A stretch of 14,296 bases of DNA, from positions 1 to 14,296 of the forward strand of contig DAOUWX010000025.1 of the NCBI GenBank assembly GCA_030666935.1, written 5' to 3'. The position numbers were made by a program, and so were the translations under genes. The number at the start of each line of letters is the position of its first letter. The stretch's first letter is position 1. Below the pieces are notes generated by a model. The model was not told the DNA's origin and ran no database searches. It saw only the letters and a program-made list of their open reading frames with translations. This stretch comes from Atribacterota bacterium (GTDB lineage: Bacteria; Atribacterota; Phoenicimicrobiia; Phoenicimicrobiales; Phoenicimicrobiaceae). This document shows positions 1 to 7,718 of this stretch, piece after piece.

Positions 1-68
1 ATTTTACTTTGTATTCAAATATTTCTATAATTAATTCCTTGACAACTCTGCTTTATCTTTGATATTTC

Positions 69-1058
69 TTATAGGGAAACTATTTCTTGAGGTAATGTTT
101 TTCTTAACTCTTGAGCTTTTTCTTCAGGTAAACAATTATTAATAAATGCACCGACTCCCAATTCACTTCCAGCTAAATATTTAAGTTTATCTTTTGAACG
201 ATAAGGAGGATAGAATTCAATATGAAAATGGGAATATTCTTTGCCTGTTCCATTAGTAGGTTGTTGATGAATAGACATGATGTAAGGAAAGATAAAACCA
301 AAAAGATTATCAAATTTCGTTAATATTGTTTTTAAAATTGCCGCTAAATCAATTTCTTCTTTTTCCGAGAAATCATTAAACGAAGAAAGATGTTTATTAG
401 CATAAATATGCACCTCATAAGTATAAGAAGCAGAAAAAGGAACTAGCGCGGTAAAAGAATCATTACTAATAATAATTCGCCTACCATCTTCTTTTTCTTC
501 TTTTAAGATTTTACAGAAGAGACATTCCCCTTTTTTTTCTAAATATTCTTTGCTGGAATCCAATTCCCGTTCGATAATTGGTGGGATAAAGGGATAGGCA
601 TATATCTGGCCGTGAGGGTGATGAAGAGTTACCCCTACTTCCTCTCCTTTGTTCTCAAAGATAAAGACATAATCGATAAAATCTTGAGCTCCTAACTCCC
701 GATAGCGGTCCCTCCATACCTTCACCAATTTAATATAACGACTCAAAGGTTTTTCTGACATAATTCCATCATGGTCAGAAGTAAATAAAACCACCTCACA
801 AATTCCCCGAGCTTTACCATGTTTAAAAAGTTTAGAATCTTTTTCAGTTACTTCTGGTGAGTCTTGCTGTAAAGATGGAAATTTATTTTCAAAAACTGCT
901 ATATCATAATCTTCGGCCGGTACTTCCGTAGACAAGCCTCCCTTTTTTGTAGGGCAAAGAGGACAATAATCTTTCGGAGGTTTATAGGTCCTGTTCTGTC
1001 GATGAGTGGCTATTATTATCCATTGCTTCAGGATGGAATTCCATCTCAGTTCTAACAT
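69..1058 (-). CDS. galT: galactose-1-phosphate uridylyltransferase (GalT)
   Basis: Cytoplasmic HIT-superfamily enzyme of the Leloir pathway that swaps UMP between UDP-glucose and galactose-1-phosphate through a uridylyl-histidine intermediate. The 329-residue protein shows HHPHGQ at 146-151, with His149 the expected nucleophile and Gln151 the conserved partner. Cys32 and Cys35 (YCPLC), His96 and His147 match the zinc ligands known in E. coli GalT. His264, His277 and His279 (HFHIEF) match the C-terminal metal/His region. A second Cys pair at 179/182 (ECLFC) is extra. Length is normal for the shorter bacterial form. The ATG is preceded by a purine-rich GGAGAGGAGGG ribosome site. It is the last gene of a minus-strand sugar cluster, and its first 77 bases overlap the end of a 54-codon upstream ORF. 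Some members of this family act as general hexose-1-phosphate nucleotidyltransferases, so strict galactose specificity is not proven. Confidence 0.93.
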   Translation of the reverse strand: MLELRWNSILKQWIIIATHRQNRTYKPPKDYCPLCPTKKGGLSTEVPAEDYDIAVFENKFPSLQQDSPEVTEKDSKLFKHGKARGICEVVLFTSDHDGIMSEKPLSRYIKLVKVWRDRYRELGAQDFIDYVFIFENKGEEVGVTLHHPHGQIYAYPFIPPIIERELDSSKEYLEKKGECLFCKILKEEKEDGRRIIISNDSFTALVPFSASYTYEVHIYANKHLSSFNDFSEKEEIDLAAILKTILTKFDNLFGFIFPYIMSIHQQPTNGTGKEYSHFHIEFYPPYRSKDKLKYLAGSELGVGAFINNCLPEEKAQELRKTLPQEIVSL

Positions 1059-1146
1059 CCTTGCCCTCCTCTCCTTCTTCGGTAAAAGTATAATAAATTA
1101 AATAACGACCATCTTCTTTTTTAATCTTCTTTTTGTGTATTTGCAC
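982..1146 (-). CDS. small 54-aa ORF upstream of and overlapping galT
   Basis: This open frame starts with GTG and has a good ribosome site (GAGGTGG, 5 bases before the start). It reads MQIHKKKIKKEDGRYLIYYT, then an acidic stretch, and ends at a TAA 77 bases inside galT in another frame. The first ~25 residues look coding-like (basic head, DGRYLIYY), while the last ~20, inside galT, look like frame shadow. I do not recognise the product. Two readings are possible. It may be a small leader gene whose translation couples to galT. Or it may be the N-terminal part of a longer GalT separated by a +1 frame difference near the GGAGAGGAGGGC run, a real frameshift or a sequencing error. Position and ribosome site support translation; function is unknown. 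Confidence 0.5.
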   Translation of the reverse strand: MQIHKKKIKKEDGRYLIYYTFTEEGEEGKDVRTEMEFHPEAMDNNSHSSTEQDL

Positions 1147-1151
1147 TAAAA

Positions 1152-1158
1152 CCACCTC
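1152..1158 (-). promoter_or_regulatory. ribosome binding site of the 54-aa ORF
   Basis: GAGGTGG on the minus strand lies 5 bases before the GTG at 1146. It is the main reason to believe the small ORF is translated. No convincing sigma-70 promoter was found in 1147-1285, so this ORF and galT may be read through from the upstream sugar genes. Confidence 0.5.
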
Positions 1159-1285
1159 GTTAATGTTAATACCCTAAAGTTTTATTATTTCTTTCAAAAT
1201 TTTTTATTACTTTAAATGTTATAAGAAATTTAAATATCTTAAGAATTTTCCTTTATTTATAGTTTATCAAGTAAAAAACTTATAT

Positions 1286-3721
1286 TTATGCATTAAAAAC
1301 AATTTTCCCATCCTCTGACTCTACAATAATTTTTTCTTGGTTTTCAAAAAGAATTTTCCCTTTAATTATATTGATATATTTTAATCCCCGTGATTTAAAT
1401 ATTTCAAGCTGGCCTGCATAATCTAAATTAATTCTTCCTACTTCTTTTTCAATGGCTAATCTTTTAAAATGTGGAGCCTGGCTGATAAATCTTGAACCTT
1501 TCTCTAAAATTCCGTTAAGAGCAATTAGTTTCCCTTTCCAGTTTCCAAGCCCACTGGTATAAAACCAGGTTTCGCTGGCTCGTATCAGGAAATATGAACC
1601 GGAAGTTACAAAAGTTCCTTTTGGAAAATCATGAGCTAAATATTGTGTTTTAAACTTATAGCCATTATGATCAAAATTTCCAGGTATGTAGTCTGGCGTA
1701 AAGTTCGAATAAATTGCACCGTCATCTCTAACTTTGGGCATATTACTTAAAAATCCGGAAAATGAATCTATAAGATCTGAAAATTTCCTTTCGATAAAGT
1801 AATTGTAATATTTCGCTTCAGAACCCCAAATTGTCCAGGAATGCCCCCCATTAATTGACGGTCCCCAATCCTTGGTTTCCCAGCTATTTTCCCAATAACG
1901 AAATGAGGAGCCATGAAGAGAAATAAGTGGAGTTCTTATTATCCAATTATCATGTAGTTTAAGAAATGCCTGAGCCGTTTTTTTATATTCGATCTTTTGC
2001 TTTAAATAAATATATGCATAGATAAGAGTTAAGGCAGTACACGCTATGGAACCTTCATCGATAAAATTTACTCCCGGGATAGTTTCGGTAGGGAACTTCA
2101 TTCCCCTCTCTATTAGGTGATCGCAAGCTTTCTCTGCTCCCAATAATATCTCTTCACCCACATTAAACCCTTCCTGCTTTAAAAGGTTTCCTGCTTTAAT
2201 CAAACCTATCACCGGTGCAGCACAGGTAGTATAATCAACTCTCTGAAACATCCCCTGGTTAAGACAGCTAATATTAATTAATGCCCCGTTTTTATCTTGA
2301 TGTTCATTTATCATATGAGTAGCAATTAGTTTTATATCGATAAGTAGGGACTTAACTTTTGTAAAAATAAAATAATCACAGAATTGTTCCAGAAACCAAC
2401 CTTCATACTGAATATAAAGCTGCTCTTTATAGAGATGACCGGGGGAAAATTTGTATCCCATAAATTCCTGTTCAACGGGAGATATTGCATTAGAAAAATA
2501 TTTTTTATCTTTTAGGCCTTTTTGTAGAGCCCAGGAAAGAAAATAATTTTGGGTGCTCTTTTTTAATTTATTGGTTCCCCCAAATTGAAGCATTCTCTTT
2601 AATCCAGTCCAACAGAGAAATCCTCCAAATTCGCCACTTCCGCATGAATGCTCCTCATAAGGGTCTCCGAATGAATATCCTCCAATTACTTTTAACCCCT
2701 CATATTTTAAAGTATAGGAATCTATGGCCCTTGCAAAGCAGCCTTCTCTAAGTTGAAAATTATTTGTTCCGAATTCAGCTACTTTTTTTATCATTTTTTC
2801 CCAGTCATTAGCATTAAAAAAAGAGTAGGCTAATTTTTTTCCCCCATATCTTGCCTCTATTTGATATTTTCCCGGTCTATCCATTAAAATTGTTGTAAAC
2901 CCATCCTTATCAAGCGAAGAGGTTATGCTTCTCTCTTTTTTATCAGGTTTAATTAAAGTTAAATCATCAACATTTCCTATTACTTTTATAGGGAGATTGG
3001 TCTTGGCTATCCCACCAGAAAAAGGGGAATATACAACTGGAAATTTACCAATTTCGTTTATTTTTAAGTAAGCATCTTCAAGGTTTTTTGCAAAACCAAT
3101 TCTAACTGATGATTTATTACAAGAAGGTAGTCTCTTGTGATTTGGGAGTTTTAAATCTCCAACTTTTAATAAGACTTGGAATCCGAGTAAATGATGGCCA
3201 AAATCAGAATATTTTATTCTCCAGCAGGATATTGGTTCTGAAAATACCAAAACAACATAACTACCTATGGGTCGAGACATTAAATAAAAGCCATTTTCAC
3301 TATTACTTTCCCAATAAGGAGATGTGGGAATAATTTGGTTCTTCCAGTTTTTGGTACCGGGACAATTTACAAAATTAAAATCAAGCTCTATCCCGGTTCG
3401 GTCTGCTTCTTCACCATCTATTGAAAAATCAATTTCAAAAAATTTTTCAAAAAAAATATATTTAATATAATTTTTTCCAATTTCATCAGTGAATTCTATT
3501 GATTTATTCTGCAAAATTTTTTTTAACTTTAATTTTATAAATTGAGAATTATTATTTTTACTTTTAAATAATTTACCGAAACTATATTTTTTGAATCCCA
3601 GAACAAGATTAGTTCTTTCTGGAACTCCTTTATCATATAATTCTTTTAACTCGCCATTTTTTCTATCTATAACAAGTTCATAATAATCATTTTCAATTTC
3701 AAAATTATCTTTTTGGTCCAC
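1286..3721 (-). CDS. large cytoplasmic protein, putative glycoside hydrolase or polysaccharide lyase (family not recognised)
   Basis: This 811-residue protein has no signal peptide or membrane segment, so it should act in the cytoplasm on imported sugar. Three parts can be seen. Residues 1-235 are beta-rich and aromatic (for example IPTSPYWESN at 131-140). Residues about 240-302 look like an Ig-like sandwich ending in a GKYQIEARYGGKK strand pair. Residues about 305-665 are helical with repeated Trp/Tyr/Gly-rich turns (YSFGDPYEEHSCGSGEFGGF, RYWENSWETKDWGPSINGGH, WTIWGSEAKYYNYF), as expected of an alpha/alpha toroid of the six-hairpin glycosidase/lyase type. The last 145 residues are beta-rich again. 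Candidate active-site residues are Glu357, His358, Glu364, Glu611, Glu615, Asp618 and His627, but this is a guess. Start is GTG with GGAG 11 bases upstream. It lies 27 bases after the PhnP-like gene in a sugar-transport operon, which is the main argument for a carbohydrate role. Confidence 0.6.
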   Translation of the reverse strand: MDQKDNFEIENDYYELVIDRKNGELKELYDKGVPERTNLVLGFKKYSFGKLFKSKNNNSQFIKLKLKKILQNKSIEFTDEIGKNYIKYIFFEKFFEIDFSIDGEEADRTGIELDFNFVNCPGTKNWKNQIIPTSPYWESNSENGFYLMSRPIGSYVVLVFSEPISCWRIKYSDFGHHLLGFQVLLKVGDLKLPNHKRLPSCNKSSVRIGFAKNLEDAYLKINEIGKFPVVYSPFSGGIAKTNLPIKVIGNVDDLTLIKPDKKERSITSSLDKDGFTTILMDRPGKYQIEARYGGKKLAYSFFNANDWEKMIKKVAEFGTNNFQLREGCFARAIDSYTLKYEGLKVIGGYSFGDPYEEHSCGSGEFGGFLCWTGLKRMLQFGGTNKLKKSTQNYFLSWALQKGLKDKKYFSNAISPVEQEFMGYKFSPGHLYKEQLYIQYEGWFLEQFCDYFIFTKVKSLLIDIKLIATHMINEHQDKNGALINISCLNQGMFQRVDYTTCAAPVIGLIKAGNLLKQEGFNVGEEILLGAEKACDHLIERGMKFPTETIPGVNFIDEGSIACTALTLIYAYIYLKQKIEYKKTAQAFLKLHDNWIIRTPLISLHGSSFRYWENSWETKDWGPSINGGHSWTIWGSEAKYYNYFIERKFSDLIDSFSGFLSNMPKVRDDGAIYSNFTPDYIPGNFDHNGYKFKTQYLAHDFPKGTFVTSGSYFLIRASETWFYTSGLGNWKGKLIALNGILEKGSRFISQAPHFKRLAIEKEVGRINLDYAGQLEIFKSRGLKYINIIKGKILFENQEKIIVESEDGKIVFNA

Positions 3722-3748
3722 AGAAAAAATTACTCCATTCGTTTGTAA

Positions 3749-4570
3749 TTATATATTTATTTCCATCCCATCAAATGCAACTATTATTCCTTCAGAATCA
3801 AATATCTCTTTTAGCTTGCTATAACAGGGGTTATAATTATGAGAAATATGGGTAACTATAATTAAAGAATTTTGATTTATTGTTTTTTGATTAATAAATT
3901 TTTCCTTTATTATGAAAATTTCTTCAATATTTAGATGTTCTCGATAATTCTTATAACCCATTGTTTCATCCAAAACTATGACATCAAAAAAGTAATTTTT
4001 TAAAAAATGCCATATTTTCTCTCCCCACATTCCGGTATCAAAAGCCAAGAGAATTGTTTTGTCTTCTTTTTGAACGATATAAAAAAGAGCTTTTTCTTCA
4101 TTTACCATATGTAGCGCTGGAAGAGCTGTTATCTTAAAATGGTGAGAAAAGATTGTTTCAAATTCTTTTATCAACTTAATTTTCCAGGGAGTATCTTCTC
4201 CATATTTTTCAGAGTGGTTTTTTATTTTTTTATATACATCTCGACTACAAATTATTTTTAAGTCAGGCGGTTTAGTGAGGATAGTACCAGTTTCAGGTAA
4301 AATGTAATTAAAATTATTCAGAAATAAGTGATCATAGTGACTGTGAGTAATAAGTAAAGTTTTAATCTGCGAAAAATGAATATCATACTTCAAGGTATAA
4401 CTCAACAAATCAGGCCCAAAATCAACCAGTAATTCATCATCGATCATAAGAGAAGAGCGAAATCTTAAACTTTTCCCTCCTTCTTTTCTTGCTTTACGAC
4501 AATTGACACATTCACAAAAAGGAGCGGGATAGCCTTCGGCAGAAGCAGTTCCCAGGAAAAATAATTTCAT
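3749..4570 (-). CDS. PhnP-like metallo-beta-lactamase-fold phosphodiesterase
   Basis: This 273-residue cytoplasmic protein has the catalytic motif THSHYDH (75-81), His154, Asp178 (AFDTG) and His241, the usual di-metal ligand set of the fold. Three further marks place it with PhnP rather than other metallo-hydrolases: CECVNC at 19-24, THISH at 240-244, and the C-terminal FDGMEI. In E. coli PhnP the cysteines and the second His of THISH bind a structural zinc. E. coli PhnP opens 5-phosphoribosyl 1,2-cyclic phosphate in the C-P lyase pathway and also acts on other cyclic phosphates. No phn genes are seen here; it sits between an ABC permease and a putative glycan-cleaving enzyme, so a sugar cyclic phosphate, a phosphodiester-decorated sugar or a lactone is a possible substrate (inference). 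ATG with AAAGGAG that overlaps the permease stop indicates coupled translation. I give no gene symbol because the reaction may differ from PhnP. Confidence 0.82.
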   Translation of the reverse strand: MKLFFLGTASAEGYPAPFCECVNCRKARKEGGKSLRFRSSLMIDDELLVDFGPDLLSYTLKYDIHFSQIKTLLITHSHYDHLFLNNFNYILPETGTILTKPPDLKIICSRDVYKKIKNHSEKYGEDTPWKIKLIKEFETIFSHHFKITALPALHMVNEEKALFYIVQKEDKTILLAFDTGMWGEKIWHFLKNYFFDVIVLDETMGYKNYREHLNIEEIFIIKEKFINQKTINQNSLIIVTHISHNYNPCYSKLKEIFDSEGIIVAFDGMEINI

Positions 4571-4583
4571 ATTATGATCTCCT

Positions 4584-5420
4584 TTAGCCTTTTATTGCCC
4601 CTGTGGTTATACCTTTAACTATATACTTCTGCATAAATACATAGAACAAAACAACGGGAATAACCGCCAGAGTTAATCCGGCAAGAGCGAGCCCCCATTC
4701 GCTGTAATACTGTCCTACAAAAATATATTGAGACAAAGGAATGGTCTTAATAGCCCTTTTTTGTAGCACAAGAAGGGGTAATAAAAAGTCATTCCAAATC
4801 CATAATGTATCAAGGACAACTATCGTACTGGTAACCGGGGCAAGCAAGGGAAATACAACTTTAAAAAAGATTTGAAAACGAGAACATCCGTCAATTGCAG
4901 CTGCTTCTTCTAATTCCTTAGGAATTGTTTTAACAAAACCATGGTAAAGAAATATTGCAAAATTACATCCTATTCCCCAATATACGATTATTATCCCGTG
5001 GATGGAATTAGAAAGGTGCAATTTCTTTATCACTATAATTAAAGGAATCATTATAGAATGAAAGGGAATAATCATCGAAAAAACGATAATAATAAATATA
5101 AACCAGCTTAGTTTACCGGGTGTTCTTGCTAATATATACCCAGCCATTGAACTTACTAAAACAATTCCCGATACACTTGCAATAGTAATAATTAAACTGT
5201 TTAAAAATACTCTTGGATAGTCTGTTTTTATCCATGCTTTTATATAATTACCTAAATAAAAAGTTTTTGGAAGGCTGGTGTAAGATGTAACAATTTCTCT
5301 TAGTGGTTTAAACGAGTTTATTATAGTAAAATAAACGGGCATTATAAAAAAGAGAGCAAATGCGACTAACAGGGCAAAAATAACTATATTTTTTATTTTT
5401 AATAGTTTTAATGTCAGCAT
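4584..5420 (-). CDS. sugar ABC transporter permease (MalG-type)
   Basis: Inner-membrane subunit of a CUT1-type carbohydrate importer. The 278-residue protein has about six hydrophobic helices. The first is near residues 10-32 and ends in the typical N-terminal FTIINSFKP segment. The EAA loop, which docks on the ATPase, lies at 169-191 (ELEEAAAIDGCSRFQIFFKV) and is followed by WIWNDFLLPL at 207-216, a MalG/LacG hallmark. It ends in GAIKG, as is usual for the family. Its ATG overlaps the stop of the preceding permease by one base (TAATG), so the two should be made in equal amounts and form a heterodimer. Substrate cannot be read from the sequence. Confidence 0.93.
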   Translation of the reverse strand: MLTLKLLKIKNIVIFALLVAFALFFIMPVYFTIINSFKPLREIVTSYTSLPKTFYLGNYIKAWIKTDYPRVFLNSLIITIASVSGIVLVSSMAGYILARTPGKLSWFIFIIIVFSMIIPFHSIMIPLIIVIKKLHLSNSIHGIIIVYWGIGCNFAIFLYHGFVKTIPKELEEAAAIDGCSRFQIFFKVVFPLLAPVTSTIVVLDTLWIWNDFLLPLLVLQKRAIKTIPLSQYIFVGQYYSEWGLALAGLTLAVIPVVLFYVFMQKYIVKGITTGAIKG

Positions 5421-6301
5421 TATAAAACCACTTCTCTCTTCTTTAAGACTTTAAGCTGAATATAGGTGACTAACATTATAATAATTGCTAAAACCACTGC
5501 TTTAGCAATACCATATCCATATCTATCATTCAAAAATGCTTCATTATAGATATTAAGAGATATTATTTCGGTTGCATATCCCGGACCACCACGAGTCATG
5601 GCAAATACAAGATCGAACATCTTAAAAGAATTGGCAATGGTCAAAAATAAACAAATATTAATTGAAGGTATCATCAAAGGTAGTATTATATATAAAAATT
5701 TACCCCAATTAGATGCTCCATCAATCCTTGAGGCATCGATTATTTCACTATTTATTGTTTGTAATCCCGCCAAGTAAATAATCATCATATAACCTGTACC
5801 CCTCCAGACAGAAACCAAGGTCACTGAATAAAGGGCAGTACGAGGGTCACCCAACCAACTCTGATTAAGAAAAGATAAACCAGTAAATTTTGAAACTTCC
5901 CCCACCACATTCATAAAGATAAATTGCCAGATAAAACCTACTATAACCATACTGATTACATTTGGCATAAAAAATATGCTTCTTAAAAATCCAATACCTT
6001 TCACTGCTCTATCCAGCATTAAGGCAAGAGCAAAAGCAAGAATATTTATAAATATTACATTTAATACGGCATACTTAAAGGTAAAAAATAATGAATCTAA
6101 AAATCTCTTATCAGAAAAAATTTCTTTAAAATTTTCTATCCCGATAAATTCTTTTGAAAAGCTTATTCCGTTCCATCTGGTAAAGGAATAAAGTACTCCT
6201 GAAAAAAGAGGAAATAGAAAAAAAATGCTATAGAGGATAAAAGCAGGTAGCAGAAAAGAGGAAAAATTAATACTATCCCTTAAGGTTTTGTTTTTGATCA
6301 C
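5420..6301 (-). CDS. sugar ABC transporter permease (MalF-type, UgpA-like)
   Basis: Partner inner-membrane subunit of the same importer; 293 residues with about six helices. Marks include the N-terminal LLPAFILYSIFFLFPLFSGV helix, the periplasmic TRWNG segment at 41-45, the EAA loop at 186-209 (EIIDASRIDGASNWGKFLYI) and the MTRGGPGYATE segment at 235-245, all typical of MalF/UgpA-like subunits. The start is GTG; the nearest Shine-Dalgarno is GGAG about 10 bases upstream, a modest site. The gene is separated from the binding-protein gene by 86 bases that contain a strong hairpin, so it is probably expressed at a lower level than the binding protein. Confidence 0.93.
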   Translation of the reverse strand: MIKNKTLRDSINFSSFLLPAFILYSIFFLFPLFSGVLYSFTRWNGISFSKEFIGIENFKEIFSDKRFLDSLFFTFKYAVLNVIFINILAFALALMLDRAVKGIGFLRSIFFMPNVISMVIVGFIWQFIFMNVVGEVSKFTGLSFLNQSWLGDPRTALYSVTLVSVWRGTGYMMIIYLAGLQTINSEIIDASRIDGASNWGKFLYIILPLMIPSINICLFLTIANSFKMFDLVFAMTRGGPGYATEIISLNIYNEAFLNDRYGYGIAKAVVLAIIIMLVTYIQLKVLKKREVVL

Positions 6302-6327
6302 CCTTTTTATTCTCCAATATATAATAA

Positions 6328-6368
6328 TAATTTAGGAGGGATAGAAAACACTTATCCCTCCTAAATTA
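6328..6368 (-). terminator. intercistronic 16-bp hairpin between binding-protein and permease genes
   Basis: Bases 6328-6343 and 6353-6368 are perfect reverse complements (16 pairs including a GGAGGGATA/TATCCCTCC core) around a 9-base loop. On the minus-strand transcript it follows the binding-protein stop by about 20 bases. The bases after it are ATTATTATAT rather than a clean run of T, so it is more likely a partial terminator or 3'-end stabiliser than a full stop. Such elements commonly give a high ratio of binding protein to permease. Confidence 0.75.
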
Positions 6369-6387
6369 TACTACATTCTCTTGTTAT

Positions 6388-7617
6388 TTACTGAATTGCT
6401 TTCTTCCAGAGATCGTCCATTGTTGAACAAACCTGTTCCTTGGTTAATTCTTCTAAATAATATTTTTGCATAAGCTTCCCAATCTCGTTACTCAATCCTG
6501 GTGCCCAGTAAGAATATCCCCAGGGATAAGTTTTGTCTGAATCAATGTAGCTCTTTATATCTAAAGCAACGGATGAACCAATTGCATCTACTTTAGTCCC
6601 TACAATAGAGGAAATTAACTTACATTCTGAAATCCAGATATCTGTTGCCGCTTTGCTGGTCATAAAATCTAAAAACTTCTTCGCTGCAACGATATTCTTT
6701 GATTTTGCATTAATACCAATACGATAATCAACATCTACCATTAGTCTTGCCATATCTGGATCTTCAAATGCCGGAAGACCAAACATACCAGCATCAATAT
6801 CAGGGTTTACTTTAAAAACATTCTGCATTGCCCATAAACCCTGAGTCATCATAGCCGTTTTTTCCTGAGCAAACATTGTTGTTTGATTGGTATAATCACT
6901 TTCAAACGGTTTTTCATTACAATTTTCTGCTATTAAATCGAAGGTTTCGAAAGCTTTGTTCATTTTATCATTCCAGAATTGTGCTTTTCCCGCATTCATC
7001 TCTTCGGCAAATTCTATTGGTTTAACTGTTGCAGCCTGACCCATGGCATACATATGTCTTAAAGTCCATTCTTCCTTGAAGGCAACCCCAAAAGGAATTA
7101 CTCCAATTTTTTTAATTTTTTGAATAACATCCTTCAATTCTGAAACAGTTTTTGGTGGGCTGGCAATACCTGCTTTTTCAAATAAACCTTTGTTGTATAT
7201 TACTCCCAGACCGGCAAGATCAAGTGGTAAGGCATATATCTTTCCATTATAGGTTACAGCTGGTTTTGCAGCTTCAGCAACTCTTTTCATAAATGGTTCA
7301 TTAGTAAGGTCTTCCAAAATACCTGCATCAACATAACTCTTCATATTGGCTAACCCTTGGACTGCATAAATATCAGGTATATCATCTGAGGCAATTTTAG
7401 TCTTTAAAACTGTGATGTAATCTTTACCGACCGATTCAATCTCTACAGTTATATCTGGATTTTGTTCATTAAAGAGTTTTGCCAGTTTATCCAACTGATC
7501 AACTATCTCAGGTTTGTACTGATAATATTTTAGAACTACCTTTTCTCCTGCAGCAAATGCAGAAGTACAAAATACAAAAATTAACAAAATAATTAGAATT
7601 CCTTTAAATTTCATCAT
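6388..7617 (-). CDS. extracellular sugar-binding protein of an ABC importer
   Basis: Periplasmic/extracellular solute-binding protein (family 1, MalE-like), 409 residues. A classic signal peptide covers residues 1-22 (basic MMKFK, hydrophobic core, AFA cleavage site before AGEK). The Cys at 17 is not in a lipobox, so this is not a lipoprotein, which hints at a diderm cell. The mature part has the family marks: LKYYQYKPE first strand, LAKLFNEQNPDITVEI, IPDIYAV, YNGKIYALPLD, GVIYNKGLFEKAGI, and a late AAKKFLDFMTS helix. Tryptophans around 348-358 (YPWGYSYWAPG) may stack on the sugar. ATG at 7617 has AGGAG 7 bases upstream; a second ATG follows directly. It lies 101 bases after the repressor gene and before the permeases. 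Confidence 0.93.
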   Translation of the reverse strand: MMKFKGILIILLIFVFCTSAFAAGEKVVLKYYQYKPEIVDQLDKLAKLFNEQNPDITVEIESVGKDYITVLKTKIASDDIPDIYAVQGLANMKSYVDAGILEDLTNEPFMKRVAEAAKPAVTYNGKIYALPLDLAGLGVIYNKGLFEKAGIASPPKTVSELKDVIQKIKKIGVIPFGVAFKEEWTLRHMYAMGQAATVKPIEFAEEMNAGKAQFWNDKMNKAFETFDLIAENCNEKPFESDYTNQTTMFAQEKTAMMTQGLWAMQNVFKVNPDIDAGMFGLPAFEDPDMARLMVDVDYRIGINAKSKNIVAAKKFLDFMTSKAATDIWISECKLISSIVGTKVDAIGSSVALDIKSYIDSDKTYPWGYSYWAPGLSNEIGKLMQKYYLEELTKEQVCSTMDDLWKKAIQ

Positions 7618-7674
7618 CTTTACACTCCTTTTCTTTAAAATTTAAGATAAATAACTTAAGTTTTATTCTACACC

Positions 7675-7685
7675 ATCACCTCCTT
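7675..7685 (-). promoter_or_regulatory. orphan, fully consensus Shine-Dalgarno sequence between lacI-type and binding-protein genes
   Basis: AAGGAGGTGAT on the minus strand matches the full anti-Shine-Dalgarno complement, better than any other site in the window. It leads only to ATG-GTG-TAG (7676-7668); the GTG, at ideal spacing, is followed at once by a stop. The true binding-protein start lies about 60 bases further on with its own AGGAG. It may be a minimal start-stop unit, a ribosome standby site protecting the mRNA, or the relic of a lost gene. Confidence 0.5.
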
Positions 7686-7718
7686 GTATCTTTCCATTTT
7701 TTCTTAAGGTATAAATCA

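Noticed and set aside
40..63. TTGACA on the plus strand as a promoter
   Set aside because: The -10 at proper spacing (ATATTT) is poor and it would point antisense into galT; likely chance in AT-rich DNA.
1..68. Possible 5' end of another minus-strand gene, reading VKELIIEIFEYKVK toward the window edge
   Set aside because: The frame is open for under 20 codons, without a recognisable start or ribosome site.
7675..7685. Plus-strand ATCACCTCCTT as the 3' end of a 16S rRNA gene
   Set aside because: No rRNA sequence precedes it; it is simply the complement of a strong Shine-Dalgarno.
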